This document shows positions 25,891 to 35,392 of a DNA stretch of 64,000 nucleotides, piece by piece; position 1 is the stretch's first letter, and each line of letters opens with the position of its first letter. The DNA is from Peribacillus simplex NBRC 15720 = DSM 1321. GTDB taxonomy: Bacteria > Bacillota > Bacilli > Bacillales > DSM-1321. The notes beneath the pieces are model-generated. The model saw only the letters and a program-made list of their open reading frames with translations, did not search any database and was not told the DNA's origin. The position numbers were made by a program, and so were the translations under genes. The stretch covers positions 4,916,001 through 4,980,000 of the forward strand of contig NZ_CP017704.1 of assembly GCF_002243645.1 (NCBI RefSeq), read 5' to 3'.

Positions 25891-27159
25891 ATGAATCAGA
25901 CTGCATCTAAGAATAGGGGGATTCAATTGGAAGATATTCTAATTGCCTATAGAGAACTGAAAGAAATCGTTTTACATACTCCTTTACAAAAAAATCAGAG
26001 GCTCTCTGAAAAATATGATTGTAATGTTTATTTAAAACGCGAGGATCTACAACACGTACGTTCCTTTAAATTAAGAGGGGCTTACTATAAAATGAAAAGC
26101 CTGACCAAGGAAGAAACGAAGAATGGAGTCGTTTGTGCCAGTGCAGGAAACCATGCACAGGGAGTTGCTTTTTCCTGCAGCCAATTGGGTATTCACGGGA
26201 AGATTTATATGCCTGCTACAACTCCAAGGCAAAAAGTCGATCAAGTTCAGTTATTCGGAAGGGATAATGTGGAAATCATTCTTATCGGAGATACATTCGA
26301 TGATGCATTTGCCATGGCGATGGAATGCTGTGAAAAAGAAGAGCGTTCCTTTATCCATCCATTTGACGATGAAAAGGTAATCGCCGGGCAGGGTACAACG
26401 GCTGTAGAAATCCTGAATGATTGTGAAGATGGAATCGACTATGTATTTGCCGCTATGGGCGGTGGCGGTTTAATGGCCGGAGTATCGAGTTATTTCAAAT
26501 CGGTTTCCCCAAAAACGAAATGCATTGGAGTGGAGCCGCAAGGTGCTGCTTCGATGGAATACTCCTTCAAGGAAGGAAAAGTTTCAGAACTTGAAAACAT
26601 AGATACATTCGTTGACGGAGCAGCTGTCAAGTGTGTGGGACAGTTGACATATCAGCTTTGTAAGGAAAACCTGGAAGATATCGTTGTCGTACCTTCAGGC
26701 CAAATCTGTACGACGATTCTCGATTTATATAATCAGCATGCGATTGTCGCTGAACCGGCAGGGGCTATATCTGTAGCCGCGTTGGATTTATACAAAGAAC
26801 AAATCAAAGGCAAAACGGTTGTTTGCATGGTCAGCGGAGGGAATAACGACATTGGGCGTATGCAGGAAATTAAGGAGAAATCCTTATTATATGAAGGGCT
26901 GCTTTATTATTTTATCGTGAATTTTCCACAACGTGCTGGAGCTTTAAGGGAATTCCTTGATGAGGTGTTAGGACCGAATGACGATATAAGCCGTTTTGAA
27001 TATACGAAGAAAAATAATAAAGAAAGTGGGCCGGCCCTGGTTGGTATAGAGCTAAAATATAAAAATGATTATGAAGGGCTCATTCAAAGGATGAACAAGA
27101 AAGGATTCTCTTTCGTAGAGGTCAATAAAGACAGTAATTTATTTCACTTATTGATTTAA
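25891..27159 (+). CDS. ilvA: Threonine deaminase, biosynthetic
   Basis: 422 residues, matching B. subtilis IlvA. A PLP enzyme making 2-oxobutyrate for isoleucine. The PLP lysine is in RSFKLRGAYYKM, the glycine loop in AAMGGGGLMAGV, and SAGNHAQGVAFS is typical. The C-terminal YYFIVNFPQRAGALREFLDEVLG is the single ACT-like regulatory domain for isoleucine feedback. The start ATG 25891 follows GGAAAAGAGGGATTGTT; the ORF could begin at 25858 but without conservation. Confidence 0.94.
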   Translation: MNQTASKNRGIQLEDILIAYRELKEIVLHTPLQKNQRLSEKYDCNVYLKREDLQHVRSFKLRGAYYKMKSLTKEETKNGVVCASAGNHAQGVAFSCSQLGIHGKIYMPATTPRQKVDQVQLFGRDNVEIILIGDTFDDAFAMAMECCEKEERSFIHPFDDEKVIAGQGTTAVEILNDCEDGIDYVFAAMGGGGLMAGVSSYFKSVSPKTKCIGVEPQGAASMEYSFKEGKVSELENIDTFVDGAAVKCVGQLTYQLCKENLEDIVVVPSGQICTTILDLYNQHAIVAEPAGAISVAALDLYKEQIKGKTVVCMVSGGNNDIGRMQEIKEKSLLYEGLLYYFIVNFPQRAGALREFLDEVLGPNDDISRFEYTKKNNKESGPALVGIELKYKNDYEGLIQRMNKKGFSFVEVNKDSNLFHLLI

Positions 27160-27353
27160 TCATGGACAAAATGTTAAATTAGGATAGAATAATACCTATG
27201 TATTTACATTTTATTCTGCCGGCCCAGTCGTATATGGGCATACTGTCGATAATTGTTACCATTCTATGACGAATTGCCAGTTCCCTTTCAATTGGTTGGA
27301 AATGGTATTATAATCGGAGTAGGTCTAATTACAACACCAAAGGGGATGTATCC

Positions 27354-27545
27354 ATGTCGAACATTGGAGTACCTGGTCTAATTCTCATCTTAATATTGGC
27401 TTTAATTATCTTTGGTCCGAAGAAACTTCCAGAAATTGGCCGTGCTTTTGGACAAACGCTTCGTGAGTTTAAAAAGTCCACGAGTGATTTAACAAAAGGT
27501 GATTATGAAGAGGATAAGAAGCTACAACAAAAAAATCATGAATGA
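27354..27545 (+). CDS. tatA: Twin-arginine translocase subunit TatA/E
   Basis: 63 residues: an N-terminal membrane helix [18 protein letters not shown], then the hinge [20 protein letters not shown], the TatA signature with conserved FGPKKLPE, and a charged tail. The RBS AAAGGGGATG precedes ATG. tatC follows after 85 bases, giving a minimal TatAC translocase as is usual in Bacillus. Confidence 0.95.
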   Translation: MSNIGVPGLILILILALIIFGPKKLPEIGRAFGQTLREFKKSTSDLTKGDYEEDKKLQQKNHE

Positions 27546-27630
27546 TTGAATGCTGGGCGTAAGATGGAATCGTCTTGCGCCTTTTTGCTGGAACAAAGAT
27601 ACGGATTTTCAGATGAAGGCGTGATCAACT

Positions 27631-28377
27631 TTGGAAGATAAAGAATTAAATATCATCGATCATCTCGATGAATTGAGAAAACGGCTCATCATAACGGCTG
27701 TTGCTTTTGTCATCTTTTTTATCGCCAGTTTTATTTATGTTGAGGAGATTTATAATTGGTTCGTGAAAGATCTCGATTTTGACCTGATGGTATTGGGACC
27801 GAGTGATATTATCTGGATTTACTTTATGCTTTCAGGTGTCGTAGCCATTGCGGCAACGATACCGGTAATTGCTCTGCAAATCTGGTTATTCGTTAAACCC
27901 GCTTTGATGCCAAATGAAGTAAGGGCGACCCTTGCCTATATTCCAGCACTTTTCCTGCTTTTTATCGGAGGGCTTGCTTTCGGTTATTTTGTCATCTTCC
28001 CGACCATTCTTCAATTTTTGATTGAATTGGGCGATGGGATGTTCATAACCAGTTTTACAGCGGATAAGTACTTTTCATTCGTATTTAATATGACGATACC
28101 TTTTGCTGTTTTATTCGAGCTTCCAGTCGTTACCATGTTCTTGACCTCACTTGGCATAATTAATCCTTATGTGCTACAAAAGTTAAGGAAATATGCATAC
28201 TTTGTACTGGTTGTCATAGCGATATCGATTACGCCGCCTGACTTTATGTCAGACTTTATGGTGATGGTTCCACTGCTGTTATTATACGAAATCAGTATTT
28301 CTTTATCTAAAGTCGTCTATAAACGAAGGGTGAAACGTGAAAGCTTGCGGGAAGGCACCTACGAGGAAGGTTTATAA
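27631..28377 (+). CDS. tatC: Twin-arginine translocase subunit TatC
   Basis: 248 residues with six membrane spans. TatC hallmarks: IDHLDELRKRLIIT at the N-terminus, PALMPNEVR in the first periplasmic/cytosolic transition, FGYFVIFP and a late ITPPD. It binds twin-arginine signal peptides and works with TatA. The TTG start follows GAAGGCG. No cognate Tat substrate with an RR signal is seen nearby. Confidence 0.95.
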   Translation: MEDKELNIIDHLDELRKRLIITAVAFVIFFIASFIYVEEIYNWFVKDLDFDLMVLGPSDIIWIYFMLSGVVAIAATIPVIALQIWLFVKPALMPNEVRATLAYIPALFLLFIGGLAFGYFVIFPTILQFLIELGDGMFITSFTADKYFSFVFNMTIPFAVLFELPVVTMFLTSLGIINPYVLQKLRKYAYFVLVVIAISITPPDFMSDFMVMVPLLLLYEISISLSKVVYKRRVKRESLREGTYEEGL

Positions 28378-28382
28378 AGAGA

Positions 28383-28424
28383 AGCCCATAATGGCATTTT
28401 GCCCTTATGGGTCTTTTTTTTTAA
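28383..28424 (+). terminator. Terminator of tatA-tatC
   Basis: CCCATAA and TTATGGG pair around an 11-nt loop with TGGC/GCCC extension, followed by TCTTTTTTTTT. Confidence 0.75.
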
Positions 28425-28513
28425 GAAAGTCAATCTGATTTATCTGTTTTTTTACACATTTGAATATTTATACTTTTGGATTTATTGTGTATAATATAAG
28501 CAATCGGTAAAAA

Positions 28514-28777
28514 ATGAGGATTGATATTTTGATGTTCAAATGCTTGGAATTCAAAGATTGTTTTGGACATAAGGTCACAATTTCAGAAATACCTGTCTTA
28601 CTGCCTAGTGATCCGAATTTTTTTATGTTGGCCGCGCGTTTGGAAATATTTGTTAAGAAGGTTTTTGCCAATAAAGATCATAAAGAAAATTACTCATTTA
28701 AGCATTATTTAGCATCTGTACTCAAATGGCCCGTTTATAACAAGCTTTTTTTTGGAAGTTTACTCAATAATGCTTAA
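28514..28777 (+). CDS. Hypothetical protein
   Basis: 87 residues if ATG 28514 is used, or 81 from ATG 28532, which has GAGGA some 12 bases upstream. A -10 box TATAAT at 28490 gives it a plausible own promoter. No known domain; the text FFMLAARLEIFVKKVFANKD suggests a helical, basic protein. The stop codon is followed almost at once by a multi-branched RNA structure ending in a T-run. Confidence 0.45.
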   Translation: MRIDILMFKCLEFKDCFGHKVTISEIPVLLPSDPNFFMLAARLEIFVKKVFANKDHKENYSFKHYLASVLKWPVYNKLFFGSLLNNA

Positions 28778-28780
28778 TGC

Positions 28781-28888
28781 GGACTGTTCCATAGCTAACT
28801 TCTCCGTTAAAGGAGATGACACGAATGCCATGAAGTTACGAATAAATCGGCATGTGTTCAGGTTAGCTCCATGGAACGGTCTTTTTTT
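28781..28888 (+). ncRNA. Candidate three-way-junction RNA with terminator stem
   Basis: The outer stem pairs GGACTGTTCCATAGCTAAC (28781) with GTTAGCTCCATGGAACGGTC (28862) nearly perfectly. Inside are a small hairpin (CTCC-GTTAA-AGGAG) and a second one (CACGAATGCC ... GGCATGTG). The closing stem runs straight into TTTTTTT. A simple terminator would not need the inner arms, so a structured 3' element, a small RNA or a riboswitch-like leader of the degV gene at 29007 is possible. Confidence 0.5.
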
Positions 28889-29006
28889 GTGTAATCATTT
28901 CAAAAGATAAGTATCACTTCACTTGAAAAAAAGAAGACCTTTGGTTTGAATGCCTACCTTGAACAGGTATAATACAATAGATATGTTAATTTAGGGATGT
29001 GTAGTG

Positions 29007-29849
29007 ATGAATAAAATAAAGATAGTAACAGACTCGACAGTAGATATGACACCAGAGGAACTGGAATTATATGATATAACAATGGTCCCTTTATCGATCT
29101 TTATAGATGGAGAGACTTTTTTGGATAAGGTTGAAATCGAACAAGAAGAATTCCTGAAAAGGATGAACCAGTCAAAAGAATTGCCAAAAAGCTCACAGCC
29201 AGCCGTAGGTACCTTTGTGGAGGTATATGATGAACTCGGAAAGGATGGCAGCGAGATTATTTCCATACATATGACAGGTGGCATGAGCGGTACAGTTCGC
29301 TCAGCGGAAAGCGCAGCTAGCATGTCTGAAGCGAAGGTTACCGTTTTTGACTCGAAATTCATTTCAAAAGCGATGTCATTTCAGGTGATCGAGGCAGCGA
29401 AGATGGCGAAGGAAGGGAAATCCGTGGCGGAGATAATTGATCGACTGGAACATATTAAAAAGCAGTCAAGTTTAATCATTGTCATAGAAACACTTGATAA
29501 CCTCGTTAAGGGTGGAAGGATTGGCAAAGTTTCTGCTTTTATCGGATCATTGCTTCACATAAAGCCGATTGCAATTCTGGACGATGGTGTACTGAATCCT
29601 GTATCCAAAGCTAGGAGCCAGTCACAGGTCGTGAAGTTCATCATCAAGAAATTCAAAGAAGATACTCAAGGCAAAAAAATTAGAGGCATTGGATTTGTAC
29701 ATGCGAATGGTCTTGAAATAGCGGATAAGGTCCGCCAGGCCATTGCAGACTTATCGGGATATCAAGATATAAAGATAGAAGCAACAACTGCCGTTGTCAG
29801 TACTCATACAGGTGAAGGCGCCATGGCAATCATGTATTATTGGGACTGA
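29007..29849 (+). CDS. DegV-family fatty-acid-binding protein, second paralogue
   Basis: 280 residues. DegV motifs: KIVTDSTVDMTPEEL, SSQPAVGTFVEVYDEL, IHMTGGMSGTVRSAESAA, VKGGRIGKVSAFIGSLLHIKPI and VVSTHTGEGAMAIMYY. It is about as long as the gene at 9798 but divergent in sequence. It likely carries a bound fatty acid; the physiological partner is unknown. The GTG at 29004 immediately before ATG 29007 is an alternative start. Confidence 0.88.
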   Translation: MNKIKIVTDSTVDMTPEELELYDITMVPLSIFIDGETFLDKVEIEQEEFLKRMNQSKELPKSSQPAVGTFVEVYDELGKDGSEIISIHMTGGMSGTVRSAESAASMSEAKVTVFDSKFISKAMSFQVIEAAKMAKEGKSVAEIIDRLEHIKKQSSLIIVIETLDNLVKGGRIGKVSAFIGSLLHIKPIAILDDGVLNPVSKARSQSQVVKFIIKKFKEDTQGKKIRGIGFVHANGLEIADKVRQAIADLSGYQDIKIEATTAVVSTHTGEGAMAIMYYWD

Positions 29850-30002
29850 TATGGATAAACCATTATAAACTGCGAATCGCGGAGGTTTTGTCATTTTTAC
29901 AATTGTCTTTAATTCGTAGAAATAGTTGCTGTTCTCATTCCAATTGGTCTGTTAGAATAAATGAAGTAACAGAATATTTTATACATAAAGGACGGGGTAG
30001 GG

Positions 30003-30593
30003 ATGAGAAAGCTGCATTTGCTTATGGCAGCTATGGGGGCATCAATTTTTTTGCTGTTGACAGCATGCGGTTCCAATGGTGTACCTGATGCTAAAAATTG
30101 GGACCTTGAAGATTTCAGTTACACTGATCAGGAGGGTAAACCTTTCTCAAAAAGTGACCTTAAAGGAAAGGTTTGGGTAGCGGATTTTATATTCACAAGC
30201 TGCGAGACGGTCTGTCTACCCATGACTTCGAATATGTCGAAGCTGCAGCAGCAATTGAAGGATGAAGGTATTACGGATGTAGAGTTCGTTTCATTTTCCG
30301 TGGACCCGGAAATTGACAAACCTGATGTTTTAAAAAGGTTTGGTGACCAATTTAATGTGGATTACGGCAATTGGCACTTTCTGACCGGTTATGGTCAGGA
30401 AGAAATCGAGCAGTTTGCATTGGATAACTTTAAAACGATCGTCAAAAAACCAGAAGCAGAAGATCAGGTGATTCATGGGACCAGCTTTTTTCTAATCGAT
30501 CAAGAAGGAAAGATCATCATGGATTATACAGGTCTGCAGGATATTCCCTTTGATGAAATCATTAAGCATATAAAAATTTTACAGAATTATTGA
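30003..30593 (+). CDS. ypmQ: Sco1/SenC-family copper chaperone lipoprotein
   Basis: 196 residues. The lipobox LLTAC at residues 17-21 makes it a membrane-attached lipoprotein. Thioredoxin-like fold with the copper-binding CxxxC in FTSCETVCLPMTSNM and distal His in VIHGTSFFLID. B. subtilis BsSco (YpmQ) matures the CuA centre of cytochrome c oxidase. The RBS AAAGGACGGGG precedes ATG. The order ypmQ-ypmR-ypmS repeats B. subtilis. Confidence 0.93.
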   Translation: MRKLHLLMAAMGASIFLLLTACGSNGVPDAKNWDLEDFSYTDQEGKPFSKSDLKGKVWVADFIFTSCETVCLPMTSNMSKLQQQLKDEGITDVEFVSFSVDPEIDKPDVLKRFGDQFNVDYGNWHFLTGYGQEEIEQFALDNFKTIVKKPEAEDQVIHGTSFFLIDQEGKIIMDYTGLQDIPFDEIIKHIKILQNY

Positions 30594-30618
30594 ACAGGTT
30601 AAATGACCTGTTCTTTCT
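30592..30618 (+). terminator. Terminator of ypmQ
   Basis: GAACAGGT-TAAATG-ACCTGTTC followed by TTTCTGTTTT. Confidence 0.75.
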
Positions 30619-30880
30619 GTTTTCATCCAGCCTTTAATATGATTTCATTAAAGCTTTAGCGATGGTGAAAATGAGGCAATTTGTTTTTGAAGAAACAGCA
30701 GCAGCGAAGAATGATTTTGCATGCTCAGTACATGCTAATTTTTATAGGACTAGCTTTAATTCACTGCATTTTTCATATCGTATAGTAAGGAATGCTCAAG
30801 CTAGAAGTACAATGAAGGTATATTGTTTGCAATCTTTCGTTTTCTGCATGATATAATATATGGGTAGGAAGGTGAGGGTC

Positions 30881-31723
30881 ATGAGGTACAGAATCACCTG
30901 TCTTTTCATATGCCTAGTTTGGATCTCAGGCTGCGGTCAAAGCGAAACAGCCTCAAATCAGCCATCTGTTCAGCAGAAAAGCATAGTTGAGCTGAGTAAA
31001 AAGGAAACCATTCCTGCCAGCTTTTTTCCGGACCCTGTGAAAATCGTATCGATTGGCGATTCCTTGACTCAAGGTGTCGGAGATAGTAAAGATAATGGCG
31101 GGTATTTGCCTTATCTACAAAATAAGCTGGAAAAAGAACCATCGATTACTTCCGTTGAGATGATTAATCATGGCATACGTGGAAATAGGACCGACCAACT
31201 ATTGAAAAGACTGGATAAAGCTAGGATTAAAGAAGACATAAAGCAAGCTGACTCGATTGTCGTCACAATCGGTGGAAATGATATCATGAAGGTCTTTAAG
31301 CAGAATTTCTCGAACTTAGAACTGAATCAGTTTGATTCGGCAAAAATAGGGTATGAAAAAAGATTAAGGCAAATACTTGATAAGGTTCGTTCCGAAAATG
31401 ATCATGCGCAAATTTACCTTGTGGGCGTCTATAATCCATTTTCCAAATGGTTCGCAGATTTTTATGAACTTGATATGATCATGAATGATTGGAATGAAAG
31501 CGGGAAAGAGATTATCGAAGAATATGATTCAGCCTATTTTATTGAAATAGCAGACATTTTCGAGAAATCCGAAGAAGATTTGCTGTATGCCGAGGATTAT
31601 TTTCACCCAAATGACCGCGGATATGAATTAATCGCGACAAGAATCTATAATGATATGGATATTACCACTATCGGAAAGGATACATTGGAAGCGAGTGCCA
31701 AAGGAGATGATGACCAAGAATGA
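30881..31723 (+). CDS. ypmR: SGNH/GDSL lipase-like lipoprotein YpmR
   Basis: 280 residues starting MRYRITCLFICLVWISGCGQ, a lipoprotein signal with lipobox ISGC. SGNH blocks: SIGDSLTQGVGD (nucleophile Ser), the Gly block GIRGNRTDQLL, VTIGGNDIM (Asn) and YFHPNDRGYELI (Asp/His). It is an extracellular membrane-attached esterase of unknown substrate. The start ATG 30881 follows AGGAAGGTGAGG and a TATAAT box lies near 30852. It overlaps ypmS by four bases. Confidence 0.88.
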   Translation: MRYRITCLFICLVWISGCGQSETASNQPSVQQKSIVELSKKETIPASFFPDPVKIVSIGDSLTQGVGDSKDNGGYLPYLQNKLEKEPSITSVEMINHGIRGNRTDQLLKRLDKARIKEDIKQADSIVVTIGGNDIMKVFKQNFSNLELNQFDSAKIGYEKRLRQILDKVRSENDHAQIYLVGVYNPFSKWFADFYELDMIMNDWNESGKEIIEEYDSAYFIEIADIFEKSEEDLLYAEDYFHPNDRGYELIATRIYNDMDITTIGKDTLEASAKGDDDQE

Positions 31724-32304
31724 CAAATGTCAAATGGAAGACTTTGTTTATTTCCCTATTAGCCCTAAACATCCTGGTCATCCTGTTTGTAACGATTTTA
31801 GTTAATCTGCCGACTAAAGATAAAGAGCTGATACCCGAAGTAAGCCACGAAGAAGATATCCAATTTCAAATTCACACGAATCGAGAAGATTTGACAAGAT
31901 TAATCAACCAGTATCTGGATAAAGAGGGATTGACGGGATCCATTCACTATGAAGTGTATTTAACGGATGAAGTCGAGTTATATGGAACAATGCCATTTTT
32001 CAACCGTGAAGTGGAAATGAAATTGACTTTTGAACCAATTGCCCAAAAGAATGGGGATTTGATCCTAAAGCAAAAATCAATTGCAGTCGGGCAAATGAAC
32101 CTTCCTGTTTCATATGTAATGAATTTAATAAATGAGCGTTATAACATGCCGGATTGGGTTAGCATCAGTCCCAATGACGAAAGTATTTATGTATCATTAC
32201 AGGATATGGAACTGAAAAGCGATGTTAGGGTGAAGGCGAAAGAATTCGATCTAGAAAATGATGATATTTCGTTTTTATTGACCGTCCCATCATCATTACA
32301 GTGA
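31720..32304 (+). CDS. ypmS: YpmS, DUF2140 membrane-anchored protein
   Basis: 194 residues. One N-terminal membrane span (LFISLLALNILVILFVTILVNL) is followed by an extracellular DUF2140 domain with EVYLTDEVELYGTMPFF and LPVSYVMNLINERYNMPDWVSISPNDESIYVSL. The start ATGA overlaps the ypmR stop, so the two surface proteins are made together. Function is not established. Confidence 0.88.
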   Translation: MTNVKWKTLFISLLALNILVILFVTILVNLPTKDKELIPEVSHEEDIQFQIHTNREDLTRLINQYLDKEGLTGSIHYEVYLTDEVELYGTMPFFNREVEMKLTFEPIAQKNGDLILKQKSIAVGQMNLPVSYVMNLINERYNMPDWVSISPNDESIYVSLQDMELKSDVRVKAKEFDLENDDISFLLTVPSSLQ

Positions 32305-32322
32305 TAGTGAATAAATGGATAA

Positions 32323-32352
32323 GAAACCAGGATCGATGCATCCTGGTTTTTT
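32323..32352. terminator. Bidirectional terminator
   Basis: AAACCAGGA-TCGATGCA-TCCTGGTTTTTTT between convergent ypmS and the DUF4397 gene. Confidence 0.8.
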
Positions 32353-32357
32353 TCCAT

Positions 32358-33107
32358 TTATGGAGAGAGCGTTAGGGTTTCTAGTGAGGATGATTCCCGA
32401 TTCGATCCGATAATATAAATGGTTGTGGGAGTATTTTCTTGGAAAGCCTTGTTTGGCAAAGGGAATACAATCTCTTTTGTCCCAGCTATCCTCACTTCGA
32501 AGTCTACTATCATGGGATGAATATTAAGATATTCGCTTGCTTTCCTGAAATGGAGTCGATCAAAAACGACATCTCCATCTTTGACGGCAATATCCACCGA
32601 GAGTAAATCATGTGAAAGCTGGATGAATCGAACCTTTGCTTCATTTGGAGGAACAGTTGGATTATCTTCGAAGGGTAACATTTTCAACGATTCAGTAGCC
32701 AGGGTAGGTGCTAGAGCAATGGTATAGGAAGTCCTGCTTTCGAGAGCCACTTCACAGCTTAAAAGAGGTGAGGTGGTTTGCCCGCTGCGGTATATATCAA
32801 ATTGGTACTTTCCAGGGGGCAGTGGTAAATAACCATTGTTCTCTTTATATGAGAAATTTTTGAGGATACTCATTTCATTTACATAAACATCAAATGAGGG
32901 AGCTGTTGGGACAGCATGTAAAAAGCGAACTTGTGCAGGCAGTAGGACATTCATTTGTTCATATCTTAATTGTTGTGTTGATTTTTCGAGACTTTTCAAA
33001 TGCTTATGGTAATAATAATCATGCAATTGCGGATCGCTGTTTTGATAATAAGTCGATAGTAAATCATATGTTACCGATTTTTGTGAATATGATTGTTTAT
33101 CGCTCAT
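32358..33107 (-). CDS. DUF4397-domain protein
   Basis: 249 residues from ATG 33107 (GAGAGGTG upstream). The N-terminal 60 residues are polar and Tyr-rich (YDLLSTYYQNSDPQLHDYYYHKHL). Two immunoglobulin-like DUF4397 units follow: VRFLHAVPTAPSFDVYVNEM ... LPPGKYQFDIYRSG and VRFIQLSHDLLSVDIAV. No signal peptide is seen. Similar proteins occur in spore formers, so a spore-surface role is possible but not shown. It is divergent from msrA. Confidence 0.75.
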   Translation of the reverse strand: MSDKQSYSQKSVTYDLLSTYYQNSDPQLHDYYYHKHLKSLEKSTQQLRYEQMNVLLPAQVRFLHAVPTAPSFDVYVNEMSILKNFSYKENNGYLPLPPGKYQFDIYRSGQTTSPLLSCEVALESRTSYTIALAPTLATESLKMLPFEDNPTVPPNEAKVRFIQLSHDLLSVDIAVKDGDVVFDRLHFRKASEYLNIHPMIVDFEVRIAGTKEIVFPLPNKAFQENTPTTIYIIGSNRESSSLETLTLSP

Positions 33108-33294
33108 TTCCAACACCTCTCATTTTTCCAGTATGTTCTTATCATATGTTTTTATGCTTGGGCGCGTGTCTCCCATTTAAAAAGAGAAGGGATCACTTTG
33201 GTAAAATGGGTCGATCAGCATATTATTTTACAGGGTAATATAAAAGCGTTAAAATGCATTCAATGGATTGTTTGTAAAAAAGGAGGATTTTCAT

Positions 33295-33837
33295 TTGACA
33301 AAGCAATTAGAGAAAGCAACATTCGCAGGTGGTTGTTTCTGGTGCATGGTGAAGCCGTTCGATGAACAGCCTGGCATCGAATCCGTTATCTCTGGCTATA
33401 CAGGTGGGACTACGGAAAATCCCACGTACAAAGAAGTTTGTTCTGAAACCACGGGACATTATGAAGCTGTTCAGATCACCTTTGATCCAAACGTATATCC
33501 ATATGAGAAGATAATCGAGTTATTTTGGCAGCAAATTGACCCGACAGATGCTGGCGGGCAATTTTATGACAGGGGAAGTTCGTATCAAACGGCCATTTTT
33601 TATCATGACGAAAACCAACGTGAAATTGCAGAAGCATCCAAAGCTAAGCTGCAGGCGAGCGGGAAATTTTCCGGACCGATCGTAACTCCGATTATGCTAG
33701 CCAAAACGTTTTATCCAGCCGAGACATACCACCAGCATTATTATAAAAAGCAACCTGAGCATTATGAAAGATATTCGATTGGTTCAGGACGCAAAGCATT
33801 TATACAGCATCACTGGGGGGAAAAAAATGAAAAGTAA
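33295..33837 (+). CDS. msrA: Peptide methionine-S-sulfoxide reductase MsrA
   Basis: 180 residues from TTG 33295, nine bases after AGGAGG; the in-frame ATG at 33268 precedes the RBS and is rejected. The catalytic Cys is in [16 protein letters not shown], with [28 protein letters not shown] and YHQHYY typical. It repairs the S epimer of methionine sulfoxide. It overlaps msrB by 11 bases, giving both stereospecific reductases from one transcript. Confidence 0.95.
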   Translation: MTKQLEKATFAGGCFWCMVKPFDEQPGIESVISGYTGGTTENPTYKEVCSETTGHYEAVQITFDPNVYPYEKIIELFWQQIDPTDAGGQFYDRGSSYQTAIFYHDENQREIAEASKAKLQASGKFSGPIVTPIMLAKTFYPAETYHQHYYKKQPEHYERYSIGSGRKAFIQHHWGEKNEK

Positions 33838-34255
33838 AGAAGAATTAAAACAGAAACTCACTCCGATTCAATATGAAGTCACGCAAAATAATGGAACGGA
33901 ACCAGCCTTTAACAATGAATATTGGAACTTGAAGGAGGAAGGATTATATGTCGATATCGTCTCAGGTGATCCTCTTTTCACTTCAAAGGAAAAGTTCGAT
34001 TCAGGCTGCGGTTGGCCAAGCTTCACTAAACCGCTTAAAGAAGAAGAAGTGGTGGAAAACCTCGATACGAGTTATGGAATGAGAAGGATCGAGGTTCGCT
34101 CAAAAACTGCCGATTCTCATCTGGGTCATGTTTTCAATGATGGGCCGGGACCGTCGGGATTACGCTATTGCATCAATTCTGCATCATTAAGGTTCATCCC
34201 GCTCCAAGATCTTGAAAAAGAAGGGTACGGAGAATACAAAAAGCTTTTTGATTGA
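33827..34255 (+). CDS. msrB: Peptide methionine-R-sulfoxide reductase MsrB
   Basis: 142 residues from ATG 33827, behind TGGGGGG inside the end of msrA. Catalytic Cys in [13 protein letters not shown]; substrate-site motifs [12 protein letters not shown] and [13 protein letters not shown]. The two CxxC zinc pairs found in some MsrB proteins are absent, as in the B. subtilis protein. It repairs the R epimer and complements MsrA. Confidence 0.95.
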   Translation: MKSKEELKQKLTPIQYEVTQNNGTEPAFNNEYWNLKEEGLYVDIVSGDPLFTSKEKFDSGCGWPSFTKPLKEEEVVENLDTSYGMRRIEVRSKTADSHLGHVFNDGPGPSGLRYCINSASLRFIPLQDLEKEGYGEYKKLFD

Positions 34256-34262
34256 TTGGAAA

Positions 34263-34287
34263 ACCCCCTATCAGATGATAGGGGGGT
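34263..34287. terminator. Bidirectional terminator
   Basis: ACCCCCTATCA-GA-TGATAGGGGGGT between convergent msrB and the SGNH gene. Confidence 0.75.
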
Positions 34288-34303
34288 ATTTATTGGGTAA
34301 TAT

Positions 34304-35392
34304 TCAATCTGTGATGATTGAAGCGATCCGGACATATGGAATGGTGGTAAGCTCCATTGCTTTAGTCCTGCCAGTCACCTCAAAACGGACAGTATGTGAA
34401 CCGGGACGGAGCCCATTTGTGACAAATAAATATCTTTCACGTGCAAATGGCCACCACGTATTCAAAGTCGTGATTTCATTTCCGTCGATCCGTACATTCA
34501 CTTCCCCGCCATCAGGACTTCTAAGGAGTTTCACACCAAGCATACTTCCCTTGAAATTATATTCAATCACACTGCCCTTTTCACTACTAGTGAAATAGCC
34601 GCCCATTGGACGGAAACCGCTCATTTTTTCATAGTGGTCAATTTCCGATAATTCAAATCCAGAACGGGCATGAAGCTTAGATGGAAGACCTGCTACGGCC
34701 TTATCCCGTTTGATGTTATCCAGGAACCGTTCATAAATTGCATCAGCATATAATTTATAACCAAGCCCATTTGGATGAATCAAATCTCTGGTCAGCTGTT
34801 TTTCCGTATATCCTGAATCTTTGAATATTGGTCGCATATCCACATTAGTTGCACCGTAATGTTTGGATAAAGTTCCAATTGCAGACGCAAATTCCTCATA
34901 TTTCAAGGAACTCTCTGTTATTGTGAATAATTCAGCATTAGGGTGGAGACGTTTTGCCTTTCTCATTAAAGCTTCATATGTCATAGTAAAATCATCGACA
35001 TTCATATATTTGCGATCATTTTCACCAAAAACGAAGAAAATCAGATCTTTATGATCATGCTCCCTTCTTTGGGAAAGCTTGAATAGACCTTCAAAAGCAG
35101 TGGCTCCGCTTTGGACCACGTAGTCTCCGTGTAAAGGAATATCATTGGTTTCATTCATCTTATTTTCTAACTGTTTGAACCATGTGAGATAAGGCCTTTC
35201 TGCCCCTGATCCTCTTCCGATACTGTCACCAATAACGAGATACTGAATGGGCTGGCCTGATTGGAATTTTTGATAAACATTTATCGAATCATCTGATCCA
35301 TATGTTTTAGGAACTTTTTGAAGGATATAGCTGATTAGAAGGATCGTGGCGATTGCAGCGAAAGGGATGAAGGATTTTGCGTTCGTTTTCAA
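34304..35392 (-). CDS. Membrane-anchored SGNH hydrolase with C-terminal beta domain
   Basis: 362 residues. An N-terminal span (SFIPFAAIATILLISYILQ) anchors the protein. The SGNH part (about 45-230) has YLVIGDSIGRGSG, FFVFGENDRKY and DLIHPNGLGYKLYADAI. The C-terminal 120 residues (YFTSSEKGSVIEYNFKGSMLGVKL ... GSHTVRFEVTG) look like a carbohydrate-binding-type beta sandwich. An extracellular esterase acting on cell-surface glycans is a fair guess. The substrate is unknown, and it is the second SGNH gene within 4 kb. Confidence 0.78.
   Translation of the reverse strand: MKTNAKSFIPFAAIATILLISYILQKVPKTYGSDDSINVYQKFQSGQPIQYLVIGDSIGRGSGAERPYLTWFKQLENKMNETNDIPLHGDYVVQSGATAFEGLFKLSQRREHDHKDLIFFVFGENDRKYMNVDDFTMTYEALMRKAKRLHPNAELFTITESSLKYEEFASAIGTLSKHYGATNVDMRPIFKDSGYTEKQLTRDLIHPNGLGYKLYADAIYERFLDNIKRDKAVAGLPSKLHARSGFELSEIDHYEKMSGFRPMGGYFTSSEKGSVIEYNFKGSMLGVKLLRSPDGGEVNVRIDGNEITTLNTWWPFARERYLFVTNGLRPGSHTVRFEVTGRTKAMELTTIPYVRIASIITD

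Noticed and set aside
29840..30088. 82-codon ORF overlapping the ypmQ start
   Set aside because: Overlaps degV and ypmQ in another frame, with no RBS and unconvincing composition.
30662..30856. 64-codon ORF between ypmQ and ypmR
   Set aside because: No RBS, no recognisable features, and it ends inside the ypmR promoter region.
34212..34598. 128-codon plus-strand ORF after msrB
   Set aside because: Antisense to the SGNH hydrolase gene and crossing the msrB terminator.
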